From contig JALVVU010000070.1 in assembly GCA_027023255.1 (NCBI GenBank), positions 1 through 48,463 on the forward strand: a stretch of DNA of 48,463 bases, written 5' to 3'. Position 1 is the first letter of the stretch. Every line of letters starts with the position of its first letter. Origin of the DNA: Desulfurococcales archaeon (GTDB lineage: Archaea > Thermoproteota > Thermoprotei_A > Sulfolobales > NBVN01). Shown here one piece after another: positions 1 to 9,706 of the stretch. Both the position numbers and the translations under genes were made by a program. The notes under the pieces are model-generated. The model did no database searches. It saw nothing but the letters and a program-made list of their open reading frames with translations, and was not told the origin of the DNA.

Positions 1-558
1 TGGTTCACGATCTTGCTCAGGCCCCCGACGGTGGAAGGTCTCCAGCTAATCAGCTTGGGTGCGGGGGTTGCGGTGGCTGAGGCTTTAAGGGAGATCCACG
101 GAGTTGAGGCAACGCTTAAGTGGCCCAATGACGTGCTGGTTGACAGCAGGAAGCTCTGCGGGATCCTAGTTGAGGGGAGGATGGAGGCTGATAGGATCCA
201 CTACGTGCTCGTGGGCATAGGCATAAACGTGAATAACGACATCCCCGAAGACTTGAGGGGCTTTGCCGTCTCGCTTAAGGAGTTGCTTAAGGCCTTAGTC
301 CCCAGGGTTCCCTTGCTGGCCGCCGTACTGGTTAAGTTCGCGGGAATCTACGCCCTACTGAGGCAGGGTGAGTGTGAGGAAGTGCTTCTGAGGTGGAAGA
401 GGCTATCATCAACGCTGGGCAAGGATGTTAGGGTCGTCACGCAGGACGAGGTTATTGAGGGGAAAGCCATTGACGTGGATGTTGACGGGTCCTTAGTGGT
501 TGAGGTGCATGGAACCTTAAGGAAGGTTTACGCTGGTGACGTGATCCACCTAAGGTGA
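1..558 (+). CDS. birA: Biotin--[acetyl-CoA-carboxylase] ligase (BirA-type), 5' truncated by window edge
   Basis: Contains KWPNDVLVDSRKLCGILVEG and VLVGIGINVNN motifs typical of biotin protein ligase; reading frame is probably open to the left edge. Confidence 0.9.
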   Translation, partial: WFTILLRPPTVEGLQLISLGAGVAVAEALREIHGVEATLKWPNDVLVDSRKLCGILVEGRMEADRIHYVLVGIGINVNNDIPEDLRGFAVSLKELLKALVPRVPLLAAVLVKFAGIYALLRQGECEEVLLRWKRLSSTLGKDVRVVTQDEVIEGKAIDVDVDGSLVVEVHGTLRKVYAGDVIHLR

Positions 559-685
559 GCGCACTTTAATCATCAATAATCCTAAGCCTAGATAAGGGCA
601 GGGAATGTTTATGTGGGTTGGTGGTTGGGTTTCTGTCAGGGTTCTGCGGGGCGAATGGAGGCTCCGAGCCCTGTGAGATCTAAGC

Positions 686-1018
686 TTGGATGAGGATCCT
701 GTGCCATTGGGCTCGACCACCACCTATGACTCAGCACCCCGATGGGGGGCTACGGCGCTAGCCGTCAAGACCATAGCCTACGAGAGGGAGGGGAGAAGGT
801 TAGCAAGCCATGGAGAGCTGTGGGAATATGTCGACAGGTTAATCGAGGAGACAGGAGATGAGGAGCTGGGAGACCTGTGGAGAACAGCGACAGCTATGCG
901 CGTGAACTTCTACGAGAACTGGGCACCTCAGAGAGAGGTAAGAAGGTCCTTAAAGAGAGTAGAAGCTTTCCTAGAAAAACTCAGGAAACTAAGACGGAGA
1001 ACACAGACCACTAGATAA
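686..1018 (+). pseudogene. PaREP1-family protein, apparently N-terminally truncated
   Basis: C-terminal half matches PaREP1 character (AVKTIAYEREGRRLASHGELWEYVDRL...LWRTATAMRVNFYENW); the usual N-terminal helices are missing. Confidence 0.55.
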
Positions 1019-1126
1019 CCCTAGGCTTCCACAGTCCTGTGGGCAATTATTCTTGGGCAACGAGGGTCTCTCATGCAGTGGCTTGGGTGACCGTGGCCCC
1101 TTACCCATTGACTCCTGGCTCAGTGC

Positions 1127-3487
1127 TTATGTGCCCGCAAATCTTATGGTGGCTATGGCCTGACCTAAGGCTATTCCTCCATCACCTGCTGGGGCCTTCG
1201 TTGGGAGGAGTACCTTAGTGGTAGGTGATGCTAACTTCACGGCTTTCTTCAGGCCACGCACTATGAAGTCATTAACCATTGCACCTCCGCCCAAGACGAT
1301 CGTGTCTGACTCGAACTCCTTGAGGGTCTCCGCAGCTACCCTACCTAGGGCTAGGCCTAGGCCTTCCTGGACGGATCTGGCGGCATCACGTGGCGTGACC
1401 TCCTTCCTCACGTGAACTAACTCGTACGTCTTCATCAGTGCGTCAACAACGCTAATCACCCTTACCTCACCCGCCTCCCTCTCGGTGAAGGAGTTAAGTA
1501 TGCGTGGGTCGCTCGCCGCACCCCTAGCGAAGGACTCGAGCTTGATGGCGGGCTCGCCCTCGTAAGTCCTCCTTAAGCAAACACCTAGGAGTGATGAAGC
1601 GGCATCCAAGAATCTCCCCGCGGACGATGACCACACCACGTTGCCTGACTTGATTGAGGAGGCAAGCATCCTTACCTCAACCTCACCCAGTCTCAGCCCG
1701 TTAATCGCTCCTGACGCCCTCAGCACCTTAAGCGCTTCGTCAACCCCGTACTTATGGGCTAGGGCTGTGAAGAGGTACCTAGCTGGGAACTCAACCGTGA
1801 CGTCCCCTCCAACCAGGGGTAGGTACTCGAGGTGTGCTACCCTCTCGTAGCTTAAATCTTCGTGAATAACGAAAACCTCGCCACCCCACACCGCGCTGTC
1901 ATCGCCGTACCCCACACCATCAGCTATGACTGCCACGACGCCCTTACCCAGCAACCCGTGCTCAGCCATCGTGGCTAGTGCGTGGGCGTAGTGGTGCTGA
2001 ACCTCGATTACGTGCCGCGTTCCCCACTCTCGGGCACGGGCTAGTCCCAAGGATCTGGAGGTGTATGATGGGTGCTTGTCAACTACGACCGTGGCGTTCC
2101 GCGTGATGATGCGGTAGTTGCGGATTAGGTAGTCAATAAACTTGACCAGGTCTTGAGCCGTGTCCAGGTCGCTTAGGTCGCCGACGTACTGTGTGAGGAT
2201 CACCTTGTCCTCGAACCCCACGGCCCCCGCACCCTGTAGGTCGGCGCCAAAGGCAATAACGTCCCTAGGTAACTTACGGCGTATCTTAACCCAGGTTGGG
2301 GCGTATCCCCTAGACCTCCTGAGCATGACGGGTGTCCCGTCCGTGAATCTGAGGACTGAGTCATCAACCCTATTCACTATGACCCTATCGTGGTGTAGGA
2401 AGTAGTCGACGAAGCCGGAGAGAACCTTCCTAGCGCATTCCTCGTTAATGCACATGGGTTTCCCGTGGGGGTTGCCGCTCGTCATTATGAGGAACTTATC
2501 CTTGGTTTCCTGTAGGAGTAGGTAGTGAAGGGCTGTGTACGGCAGGAACACACCCTCAACGTCCAGCCCTGGGGAGACGTACTTAGAGACAGGGGTGTTC
2601 TCAGCCTTAGGGAGTAACAGTATCGGTGACTGCGGTGACGTCAGGATCTCCTCAGCCTCCTTACTTAACTTGACGAGCTTACTCAGCACACTCAGGTTAA
2701 GGCCCATGACAGCGAAGGGCTTCGTTGGTCGCCCTTTTCTCCTCCTCAGCTCGAGCACCACGTCATCGTCGCTGGCTAGTGCGGCTATGTGGTAGCCTCC
2801 GAGGCCCTTGACAGCCACTATATTACCTTCATCCACGAGCTTAGCGGCCTCTGAGATTGGGTCCTTAGCACTTATTAGGTTCCCCTCGCGGTCCTCGAGC
2901 CAGAGCCTAGGTCCGCATTTAGGGCAGCTAATGCCTTGCGCGTGGTAACGCCTGATGTTGTTGATGTCCCCGTACTCCTTAAGGCATTCCTCGCAGAGGG
3001 GGAAGTCACGCATTGACGTGTTCTCCCTGTCGTATGGTGTCCTGTACATCATTGAGAATCTGGGGCCGCACCACGCGCAGGAGTTGAAGGCGTACCTGAA
3101 GCGCCTGTCGTTAGGGTTAAGTACTTCGGCTAGGCAGTGGGGGCATATGGCTAGGTCCGGCGGTATCATCGAACGTTTAACGACGGCACTGCCGCTCCTA
3201 AGTATCCGGAAGTCCCGTAACCCCCTAGGCTTGACCGGGGTTATCTCGATGGACTCAATTATGGCTGGGGGCGGTCTCTCCTCGATTAATCCTTTAAGGA
3301 ACCTCGAGACGGAGTCAGCGCTACCCTCCAAGTGAATCTCGACTTCAGAACCACCTACGTTCCTCACGTACCCGGCTACGCCGGTGCTTAGAGCTAACCT
3401 ATGGATGAAAGGGCGGAACCCGACGCCCTGAACTATCCCCTCAACCGTTACGTGAAGCGCTACCCTACCGTCGCTGCTTGCGTTCAT
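1127..3487 (-). CDS. hypF: Carbamoyltransferase HypF, [NiFe]-hydrogenase maturation
   Basis: Acylphosphatase domain (GIVQGVGFRPFIHRLA), paired CxxC zinc fingers (CPHCLAE...CAWCGPRF...CEEC...CPKCGPRL), YrdC-like and Kae1-like (HHYAHALATMAEHG) domains. Confidence 0.95.
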   Translation of the reverse strand: MNASSDGRVALHVTVEGIVQGVGFRPFIHRLALSTGVAGYVRNVGGSEVEIHLEGSADSVSRFLKGLIEERPPPAIIESIEITPVKPRGLRDFRILRSGSAVVKRSMIPPDLAICPHCLAEVLNPNDRRFRYAFNSCAWCGPRFSMMYRTPYDRENTSMRDFPLCEECLKEYGDINNIRRYHAQGISCPKCGPRLWLEDREGNLISAKDPISEAAKLVDEGNIVAVKGLGGYHIAALASDDDVVLELRRRKGRPTKPFAVMGLNLSVLSKLVKLSKEAEEILTSPQSPILLLPKAENTPVSKYVSPGLDVEGVFLPYTALHYLLLQETKDKFLIMTSGNPHGKPMCINEECARKVLSGFVDYFLHHDRVIVNRVDDSVLRFTDGTPVMLRRSRGYAPTWVKIRRKLPRDVIAFGADLQGAGAVGFEDKVILTQYVGDLSDLDTAQDLVKFIDYLIRNYRIITRNATVVVDKHPSYTSRSLGLARAREWGTRHVIEVQHHYAHALATMAEHGLLGKGVVAVIADGVGYGDDSAVWGGEVFVIHEDLSYERVAHLEYLPLVGGDVTVEFPARYLFTALAHKYGVDEALKVLRASGAINGLRLGEVEVRMLASSIKSGNVVWSSSAGRFLDAASSLLGVCLRRTYEGEPAIKLESFARGAASDPRILNSFTEREAGEVRVISVVDALMKTYELVHVRKEVTPRDAARSVQEGLGLALGRVAAETLKEFESDTIVLGGGAMVNDFIVRGLKKAVKLASPTTKVLLPTKAPAGDGGIALGQAIATIRFAGT

Positions 3488-3520
3488 CAGCGTCGTTCCC
3501 TGCTTTAAGGGTTAGCCGAG

Positions 3521-4990
3521 TTATTTGCTTTTCACGTCCCCAAGTACCACAGCTATGACGAGAGAGTTAACATTCGTTCGCGTTGGGCCCGTGACGAGTA
3601 GGGCATTACCTTCCTTTAAGGCGCTGTACGCGTCGTGTCGGCGCAGTACCTCCTCTATATCTACGCCCTTACCCTCAAGGATCTCCGCCGTGTAGCTGTC
3701 TACGAGGCCCCCGGCAGCGTCGGTAGGGCCGTCGGTCCCATCAGTGTCCACCGCAAGCAACGCTGTACCGCGTAATCCCTTAATTTTCCTTGATGCAGAA
3801 AGCGCCAGTTCCTGGTTGGGGCCGCCAAGACCCGGCTCCCCGAGAATGGTTACCGTGGTTTCACCGCCAGCTATTATGGCTACAGGCGCCTTAAACGGCC
3901 TCCCCCTCCTCCAGACCTCCTCAATCACCGAAGCTATCACTAAGCCAGCGTCCTTCGCTTCACCCTCAAGCGTCGTCGTAAGTACGTAAGGCGTTAAGCC
4001 CAGCTTCGCGGCCTCGCGGGCGGCACTCTCGCAGGCTAAGGCACCACTACCAACTATGAAGTTATGGACGTTAGGTAGGTCCTCCTTCAGAGTCTCCTCA
4101 ACCTCCCCCCTCATTCCCTTCTCTAGGTGTTTCCTTACCGCCTCAGGTACCTTGTCGAGTATGTCGTAGACCTTAAGCACTCTGTAGGCGTCCTCGAAGG
4201 TCGTTGGGTCCTTCACCGTGGGTCCCGAGGCGATAGCCTCCAGCGGGTCGCCGACGACGTCGGAGAGTATGAGACCTATGAGGGTGCCCTTAACGCGTTT
4301 CGCGAGCTTCCCTCCCTTAACCTTAGATATATGCTTCCTGACGGCGTTGATCTCGTAGATCTTGGCACCGCTCTTAAGCAGTAACTCGTTTGTCCTTACC
4401 TTGTCATCTAAGCTAATCCCGTCCTCAGGCATGGCGAAGATTGCTGACCCTCCCCCCGATATCAGCACTATTAGGATGTCGTTGGGCCCTACCTTCTCGG
4501 CTATACGCACACCTTCTGCCGCACCCTTAACGGAGTTCTCGTCAGGTATCGGGTGGCCCGCCTCAATCACTTTGAGCTTACGTAGTTTCTCGCCGTACCC
4601 GTACTTGGTGACCGCTACCCCCTCAACTATTAGGTCCCCTAACACGTCTTCAACCGCCCTAGCCATCGGGCATGCCGCCTTACCGAAGGCCACCACGTAA
4701 ACTTTACCCTCAACGCTGAATTCCTTCCCATAAACCCTGAGCTTGCCGTCCTCATAGCTTAACGCCTTCCTCACAGCAACGTAGGGATCCGAGTCCCTTA
4801 GTGCTGCCTCCATAATTTTCAAAGCGAGCTCCTTAGCCTTAATGTCCCCGCTAGCTAGGAGCTCCTTATACCTCTCCTTTAGCGTACCCTCACCCAACGT
4901 GATGATCCCTAAGCATTGATTGCGGGCACTCAAATAAATGGCTTCTAACTGATTACCGTGCTCACGGGTATCACATCGTGTATATGTCAC
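3521..4990 (-). CDS. Glycerate 2-kinase, MOFRL family
   Basis: VLISGGGSAIFAMPEDG, NAVRKHISKVKGGKLA, LILSDVVGDPLEAIASGPT, VDTDGTDGPTDAAGGLVD motifs. True start may be downstream of the ORF start. Confidence 0.9.
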   Translation of the reverse strand: MTYTRCDTREHGNQLEAIYLSARNQCLGIITLGEGTLKERYKELLASGDIKAKELALKIMEAALRDSDPYVAVRKALSYEDGKLRVYGKEFSVEGKVYVVAFGKAACPMARAVEDVLGDLIVEGVAVTKYGYGEKLRKLKVIEAGHPIPDENSVKGAAEGVRIAEKVGPNDILIVLISGGGSAIFAMPEDGISLDDKVRTNELLLKSGAKIYEINAVRKHISKVKGGKLAKRVKGTLIGLILSDVVGDPLEAIASGPTVKDPTTFEDAYRVLKVYDILDKVPEAVRKHLEKGMRGEVEETLKEDLPNVHNFIVGSGALACESAAREAAKLGLTPYVLTTTLEGEAKDAGLVIASVIEEVWRRGRPFKAPVAIIAGGETTVTILGEPGLGGPNQELALSASRKIKGLRGTALLAVDTDGTDGPTDAAGGLVDSYTAEILEGKGVDIEEVLRRHDAYSALKEGNALLVTGPTRTNVNSLVIAVVLGDVKSK

Positions 4991-5081
4991 GCAGTTACTC
5001 CACGCGGTAGTAAAACAACGTTACGTTTTAATTCTTCCATCATGTCATTATGTATGACCGAGTTTATGGGGGGTTGATTCG

Positions 5082-6176
5082 GTGACGAACCCTGTATTCG
5101 GTAATAATGTCTTCAGCAAGGCAGTTGGATTTGATGAGGCCCCTAAGCTCCGGAAGTTCGAAACAACCGACATAGTCCGTAGGCTAGGCGTCATCACGCC
5201 AAGGAAGGTCGTACTCAGGAACTACCCTGTGGAGAACCCCACAGCAGTGTTTAACGCCGCAATCACAGTGAAGGGTGATAAGGCGTTCGTTATCGCGAGG
5301 ATAGTTATGGGGTACTTCCTCTACGTCTCAGCTATAGTTTCCATAGAGATACCTCTGCAGGAGATTTACGACGGCACAGTGTCCCGCAAGAGCTATAAGG
5401 CAAACATAGTTCTCTACCCTTCAACAAAGTACGATATTTGGGGAGCCGAAGACCCTAGGGTATATGAATTCGACGGCAAACTATGCATGACATATACCGG
5501 CAGAACCTCCGATTACTTCAAGCCGGTGGCTTCACGAGAACGCACCCTCCCAATAACCGCCATCCTCAACGGTGAGGGTGAGTGGCGCAGGAAGTACGCA
5601 CACGTCATGCCTGAGTCACTGAGAAAGCACGTCATAAGCGATAAAGACGCGTTCCTAGCCCGCCTCGACAGTGAGGCAATTTTCCTGCACAGACCGCACA
5701 TGGATGATAATTACCAGTACCTCACCGCCAGTAGGGTTAAGGAGGAGGGCTTAGTTCGTGAGGGATTCACCGAGCTTGAAGAGTATGGGACAACGTGGGT
5801 AATGCCTCACGCGTCCTTCGAGCTTAAGTTGGGGTGGTCAGCACCCATAATGAACCTTGGCCCAGATAAGGTGGTAACGCTAGCCCACGGCGTGGATAAT
5901 GACTTAGAGGTCTACCGGGCCCTCGCCATCCTCCTGAAGTACTCAAGAAGTGAAGGCTTCGTCGTGGAGGCGGTGACGCCTACCTACATCATGGAGCCTA
6001 GGAGCCCGTCTGAGCTGTTTGGTGACAGGCCCTATACGATATTCCCGTGCGGTGCGTGGGTTGTTGATAAGGAGAAAGCCCTAGTGACTTACGGCGCCGG
6101 AGACTATATGGTGGGGATAGGGGAGCTGGACATAAACGAGTTGCTGGGCCTACTTGATAAAGGCAGGATCTACTGA
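5082..6176 (+). CDS. GH130-family glycosidase/phosphorylase (beta-mannoside-type)
   Basis: WGAEDPRVYEFDGKLCMTYTG and LVTYGAGDYMVGIGEL match GH130 (formerly DUF377) signature regions. Confidence 0.8.
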   Translation: MTNPVFGNNVFSKAVGFDEAPKLRKFETTDIVRRLGVITPRKVVLRNYPVENPTAVFNAAITVKGDKAFVIARIVMGYFLYVSAIVSIEIPLQEIYDGTVSRKSYKANIVLYPSTKYDIWGAEDPRVYEFDGKLCMTYTGRTSDYFKPVASRERTLPITAILNGEGEWRRKYAHVMPESLRKHVISDKDAFLARLDSEAIFLHRPHMDDNYQYLTASRVKEEGLVREGFTELEEYGTTWVMPHASFELKLGWSAPIMNLGPDKVVTLAHGVDNDLEVYRALAILLKYSRSEGFVVEAVTPTYIMEPRSPSELFGDRPYTIFPCGAWVVDKEKALVTYGAGDYMVGIGELDINELLGLLDKGRIY

Positions 6177-6188
6177 TCCGTTCCACAA

Positions 6189-6210
6189 CTTTTTCCTTAA
6201 TAGGGAAAAG
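6189..6210. terminator. Candidate bidirectional terminator hairpin between convergent genes
   Basis: CTTTTTCC-TTAATA-GGGAAAAG: 8-bp stem with one G.U pair and 6-nt loop, between the GH130 stop and the GHL stop. Confidence 0.35.
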
Positions 6211-6227
6211 CCCATAGAGCCTGCGGG

Positions 6228-8462
6228 CTAGCCCTTAGGCTCGACAACCACTACTTCATACTCCTTAAGCACGTTAACGTCGATGACTAGCCACTCACCC
6301 TCACCACGTGATTCTAACGTAGCGCCATTCTTGAGGGGTGCGCGCGCCACGAACTTGCTTGGGTCGCCGACACGTACTTTAATTGTGATGTTCGTGACTG
6401 GGATCACTTCCCGTGGGGGATGCACTGCTGCTGAGGTGCTGTAGCCTGGTATTGGTTGCTTTGTCCTCCCTATGCCTATGGCTTGGATTCTCTGGTTGTA
6501 CGTGTGGTTGAGGAGATGCATGATTACCCTATCGCCCTGCCTAAAGTACTCGGTGCTGACGGTTTCCGGCGCCTCCACCTTCACTGGCGCGTCATCCTTG
6601 GCCACGTGTTTCACTGCGTTCATTATTAGGCGTCTATAGGTTGGTAGCCCGATGCGCCAGTAGTGCCTGCCTAACTGCCAAGTATAGTACGCAGACCTCC
6701 CCTTACCGTGAGTGCAGGTCATTATGGCTGGTAACTCGGTGGCTCCCGCGATGGCTGGTGGCGACCTCCCTAGGGTGTATTCGAAGCCCCACTCACTCGC
6801 TGGTAGCGCTACCCGCGCCACTACCTCAGCGTCACTCTTCACTATCGTATGCCACCCCATGTGTGGGGCTACGCGTTCCCTGGTGAAGTCGTAGCTCATG
6901 TCACCCACGAGTATGGGTGCTTGATGCACGCCCTCGAGTAAGGGGTGCTTCTGATTTACTGGCGTGACGTACGTCCACGGTAGCTTAAGAAGCCCCCTGA
7001 ACCTTGTGTTAAGCACGTCAGCTAGACCGAACTCGTATCTTTCCACGCATCTGTCACCGCACGTGCTGGTTAAGTACGTAGCTATTAGACCGCCACCATT
7101 CTTCACGTACTCCTTGAGTGCCTTCAAGGCGTTATCGGGTAGGCACACAGTGTTAGCTAGTATAACCACGGAGTACTTCCTCAGGCGCTCACTCGTTAGG
7201 TCCCTCCCGGCAATGAAGTCCACAGGCACATGCTCATGCTTGAGGGCATAGTAGAACCCCCTAATCTCATCGACGTAGTGCTCCGGCTTATCACGCCCGT
7301 AGTGATCCCTAGTGATGTTCGACACAACTATCGCCGCGTAGGGGAGAGGCTCGGCACCATCTAGGTACTCCTCTATGCGTTTATGTTCCTCGAAAACCTC
7401 CTTAATCGCGTTTAGGGCTGTCCTATCCTGGGCGTAGGAGTTCGAGAATATCAACGCCCATGGTGAACCGCCCGCAATTATCGTTTCCCTTAAGCCCTGC
7501 CTTATGTTTAGGGGTGTTGACGGGACCACAGTCCTGTATAGGTGGAAGTAGTTTCGGGACGCCCATACGGTCTTCCCCTCACCCAGCATTGCCTTGGTTA
7601 GCTTGACCATCTCGGTTATGAAGCCGGGGGGCTGGTGATCAGCCTCACTGCACTCGGCGAAGACCGCGTCCAGGTAGTCCCTGCCCTCCTCCACAACGCG
7701 GTTAGTTCTTCCTGCCCATCCCCCTGGGTGGCTGTTGTACATGAATAACGCGTCCGGTTTCCTTGACTTAACGAGTGAGTGAAGCTCCTTTAACCTCTCC
7801 ACCACGACGCGGTATCTCCAGTCCCAGAGCTCCCTCCATCTACTGTCCCGCCAGTCAGGCTTCTCAGGCATGTCGTATCCGTGCTCCTCCTTAAACCTCC
7901 TTCTGCACCATTCACAATAGCATGAGCGCTCATAGTCAGGCTGGTACCTGAAGGAATCGAGGAATATTCCGTCAACACCTAACTCGAGGGCTTCAAGCAC
8001 CTCCTTTCTTATGAAGTCCCTGAATGGGCTGTTTAAGCACATCTGAGGCCATTCAGGTTCGTACCCCTCCTCGTAGTAGGGTACGTGCTCTAGGAGTATT
8101 GTCTCGCCTCTCGCGTTGACTTGTGCCCAGTTAGCGTGTTTCCTGTAGAGCCACCTGTTGGCTGTGTGGGCCACCATCGCCACGACCTTAACGCCGAGCT
8201 TCTTACCTTCCTCGACCGCGTCCCTAACTATGTCCCCGACCATCTTGCTGTGTTCCGGCCCTACCTCCCCTTCACGGTAGAATATCCGGCCCCACCCATC
8301 GCGGGCGAAGATAACTAACACGTTGGCGCCTAGGTCGTGGGCTAGGCGCGCGAGTTCAGTGCCTGTGAGACCTTCTATGCTTGATCCGTACCTGTCCTCT
8401 ATGTTGAATTGGAGAACCCTCGTTGGTTTCTGGAACCAAGGTCTTGAATCGCCTTGACTCAT
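6228..8462 (-). CDS. Putative glycosyl hydrolase (GHL/beta-galactosidase-trimerisation-like architecture)
   Basis: TIM-barrel-like N-terminus (GVDGIFLDSFRYQPDYERSCYCEWCRRRFKEEHGYDMP) and glutamine-amidotransferase-like middle domain (LKALKEYVKNGGGLIATY). Confidence 0.7.
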   Translation of the reverse strand: MSQGDSRPWFQKPTRVLQFNIEDRYGSSIEGLTGTELARLAHDLGANVLVIFARDGWGRIFYREGEVGPEHSKMVGDIVRDAVEEGKKLGVKVVAMVAHTANRWLYRKHANWAQVNARGETILLEHVPYYEEGYEPEWPQMCLNSPFRDFIRKEVLEALELGVDGIFLDSFRYQPDYERSCYCEWCRRRFKEEHGYDMPEKPDWRDSRWRELWDWRYRVVVERLKELHSLVKSRKPDALFMYNSHPGGWAGRTNRVVEEGRDYLDAVFAECSEADHQPPGFITEMVKLTKAMLGEGKTVWASRNYFHLYRTVVPSTPLNIRQGLRETIIAGGSPWALIFSNSYAQDRTALNAIKEVFEEHKRIEEYLDGAEPLPYAAIVVSNITRDHYGRDKPEHYVDEIRGFYYALKHEHVPVDFIAGRDLTSERLRKYSVVILANTVCLPDNALKALKEYVKNGGGLIATYLTSTCGDRCVERYEFGLADVLNTRFRGLLKLPWTYVTPVNQKHPLLEGVHQAPILVGDMSYDFTRERVAPHMGWHTIVKSDAEVVARVALPASEWGFEYTLGRSPPAIAGATELPAIMTCTHGKGRSAYYTWQLGRHYWRIGLPTYRRLIMNAVKHVAKDDAPVKVEAPETVSTEYFRQGDRVIMHLLNHTYNQRIQAIGIGRTKQPIPGYSTSAAVHPPREVIPVTNITIKVRVGDPSKFVARAPLKNGATLESRGEGEWLVIDVNVLKEYEVVVVEPKG

Positions 8463-8473
8463 ATTAAGTCACC

Positions 8474-8493
8474 TTTTCACGTATTTTCACGTA
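8474..8493 (-). promoter_or_regulatory. Perfect 10-bp tandem repeat (TACGTGAAAA x2 on - strand) just upstream of the glycosidase gene
   Basis: Read directly: ttttcacgta ttttcacgta on the + strand; an SD-like GGTGA follows before the ATG. Confidence 0.4.
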
Positions 8494-8595
8494 CCCCACA
8501 TAACTTGAGAGGGAATTACATGTAAGATTAAAAGACTGCTTGAGCGTGTTAGGCCTTCCTTCATTAGTTTCCCCCACCGCCTTACCTGACTTGCC

Positions 8596-9705
8596 TTAAA
8601 TTATAGCCTCACCTGAGTCCTTACGGAATACGTGGAGCTTGCTTAGGTCGAACACAACCGTCAGTTTCGAGCCTATCTTGTAGTGGTGACTTCCCGACAC
8701 CTTAATTACTAGGATCTTCTCGCCCACCCTGAGGTGTATTATCGTGTCGGACCCCAGTGCCTCGACGAAGTCTATGTCGCCAGTAATCTCAACGCCCTTG
8801 AGCTTAGGTGGTGCTAGATCCTTCGGGAACATGTGTTCAGGTCTTATGCCGGCTATGACTGTCTTCCCGACGTAGTCCTTCAGCACGCTTACTTGGTCCT
8901 CCATTAGGGGTATGCTGAAGCCCGGTCCCTCGAGGATTAGCTTCCCGTCTTTCTCAGTCACGGTTGCGTCGAAGAAGTTCATCTGGGGGGACCCTACGAA
9001 GCCCCCTACGAAGATGTTAGCGGGCCTCAAGTATATGTCCTCAGGCGTCCCCACCTGCATTATCTTCCCTGCATTCATGACGGCTATCCTGTCACCCATA
9101 GTCATCGCCTCGACTTGGTCGTGCGTCACGTATATCGTGGTGACGCCTATCCTCCGCTGCAGCTTCTTCAACTCACTCCTCATCTTAACCCTGAGTAGTG
9201 CGTCCAGGTTGCTTAGGGGCTCATCCATTAGAAGCACGTCCGGCTCAATCACTATCGCGCGGGCCACCGCCACCCTCTGCCTCTGACCTCCCGAGAGCTG
9301 ATGCGGGTACCTCTCAAGCAGGGTCTCTATCTGAAGGAGCTCGGCAGCCCACTTAACCCTGCGTTGAACCTCATCCTCCGGAACCTTCCTTATCCTCAGC
9401 GGGAAGGCTATGTTATCCTTGACCTTCATGTGCGGCCACACCGCGTAGCTCTGGAAAACCATCGACACGTTCCTGTCCTTAGGTGGTAGGTACGTAACCT
9501 CCCTATCACCGAAGAACACGTGGCCCTCATCAGGCTTCTCAAGCCCGGCCACGATCCTCAGGGTCGTGGTCTTACCGCAACCTGAGGGCCCGAGAAGCAC
9601 GACGAACTCTCCATCCCTTACATCTAGGTCTATGCCTCTGAGGGCCACGGTCTTACCGAACCTCTTGACGAGCCCCACAAGTCTCACGTCCACCACGTCA
9701 GACAC
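8596..9705 (-). CDS. Sugar ABC transporter ATP-binding protein (MalK/UgpC-type)
   Basis: Walker A GPSGCGKTT, signature LSGGQRQRVAVARA, Walker B DVLLMDEPLSNLD, C-terminal TOBE-like region. Confidence 0.95.
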   Translation of the reverse strand: MSDVVDVRLVGLVKRFGKTVALRGIDLDVRDGEFVVLLGPSGCGKTTTLRIVAGLEKPDEGHVFFGDREVTYLPPKDRNVSMVFQSYAVWPHMKVKDNIAFPLRIRKVPEDEVQRRVKWAAELLQIETLLERYPHQLSGGQRQRVAVARAIVIEPDVLLMDEPLSNLDALLRVKMRSELKKLQRRIGVTTIYVTHDQVEAMTMGDRIAVMNAGKIMQVGTPEDIYLRPANIFVGGFVGSPQMNFFDATVTEKDGKLILEGPGFSIPLMEDQVSVLKDYVGKTVIAGIRPEHMFPKDLAPPKLKGVEITGDIDFVEALGSDTIIHLRVGEKILVIKVSGSHHYKIGSKLTVVFDLSKLHVFRKDSGEAII

Positions 9706-9706
9706 C

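Noticed and set aside
1218-3335. Several + strand ORFs opposite hypF
   Set aside because: Antisense to a well-supported gene, low-complexity Ser/Leu/Thr-rich translations; spurious.
6641-8318. ORFs antisense to the glycosidase gene
   Set aside because: No motifs; coding evidence is on the minus strand.
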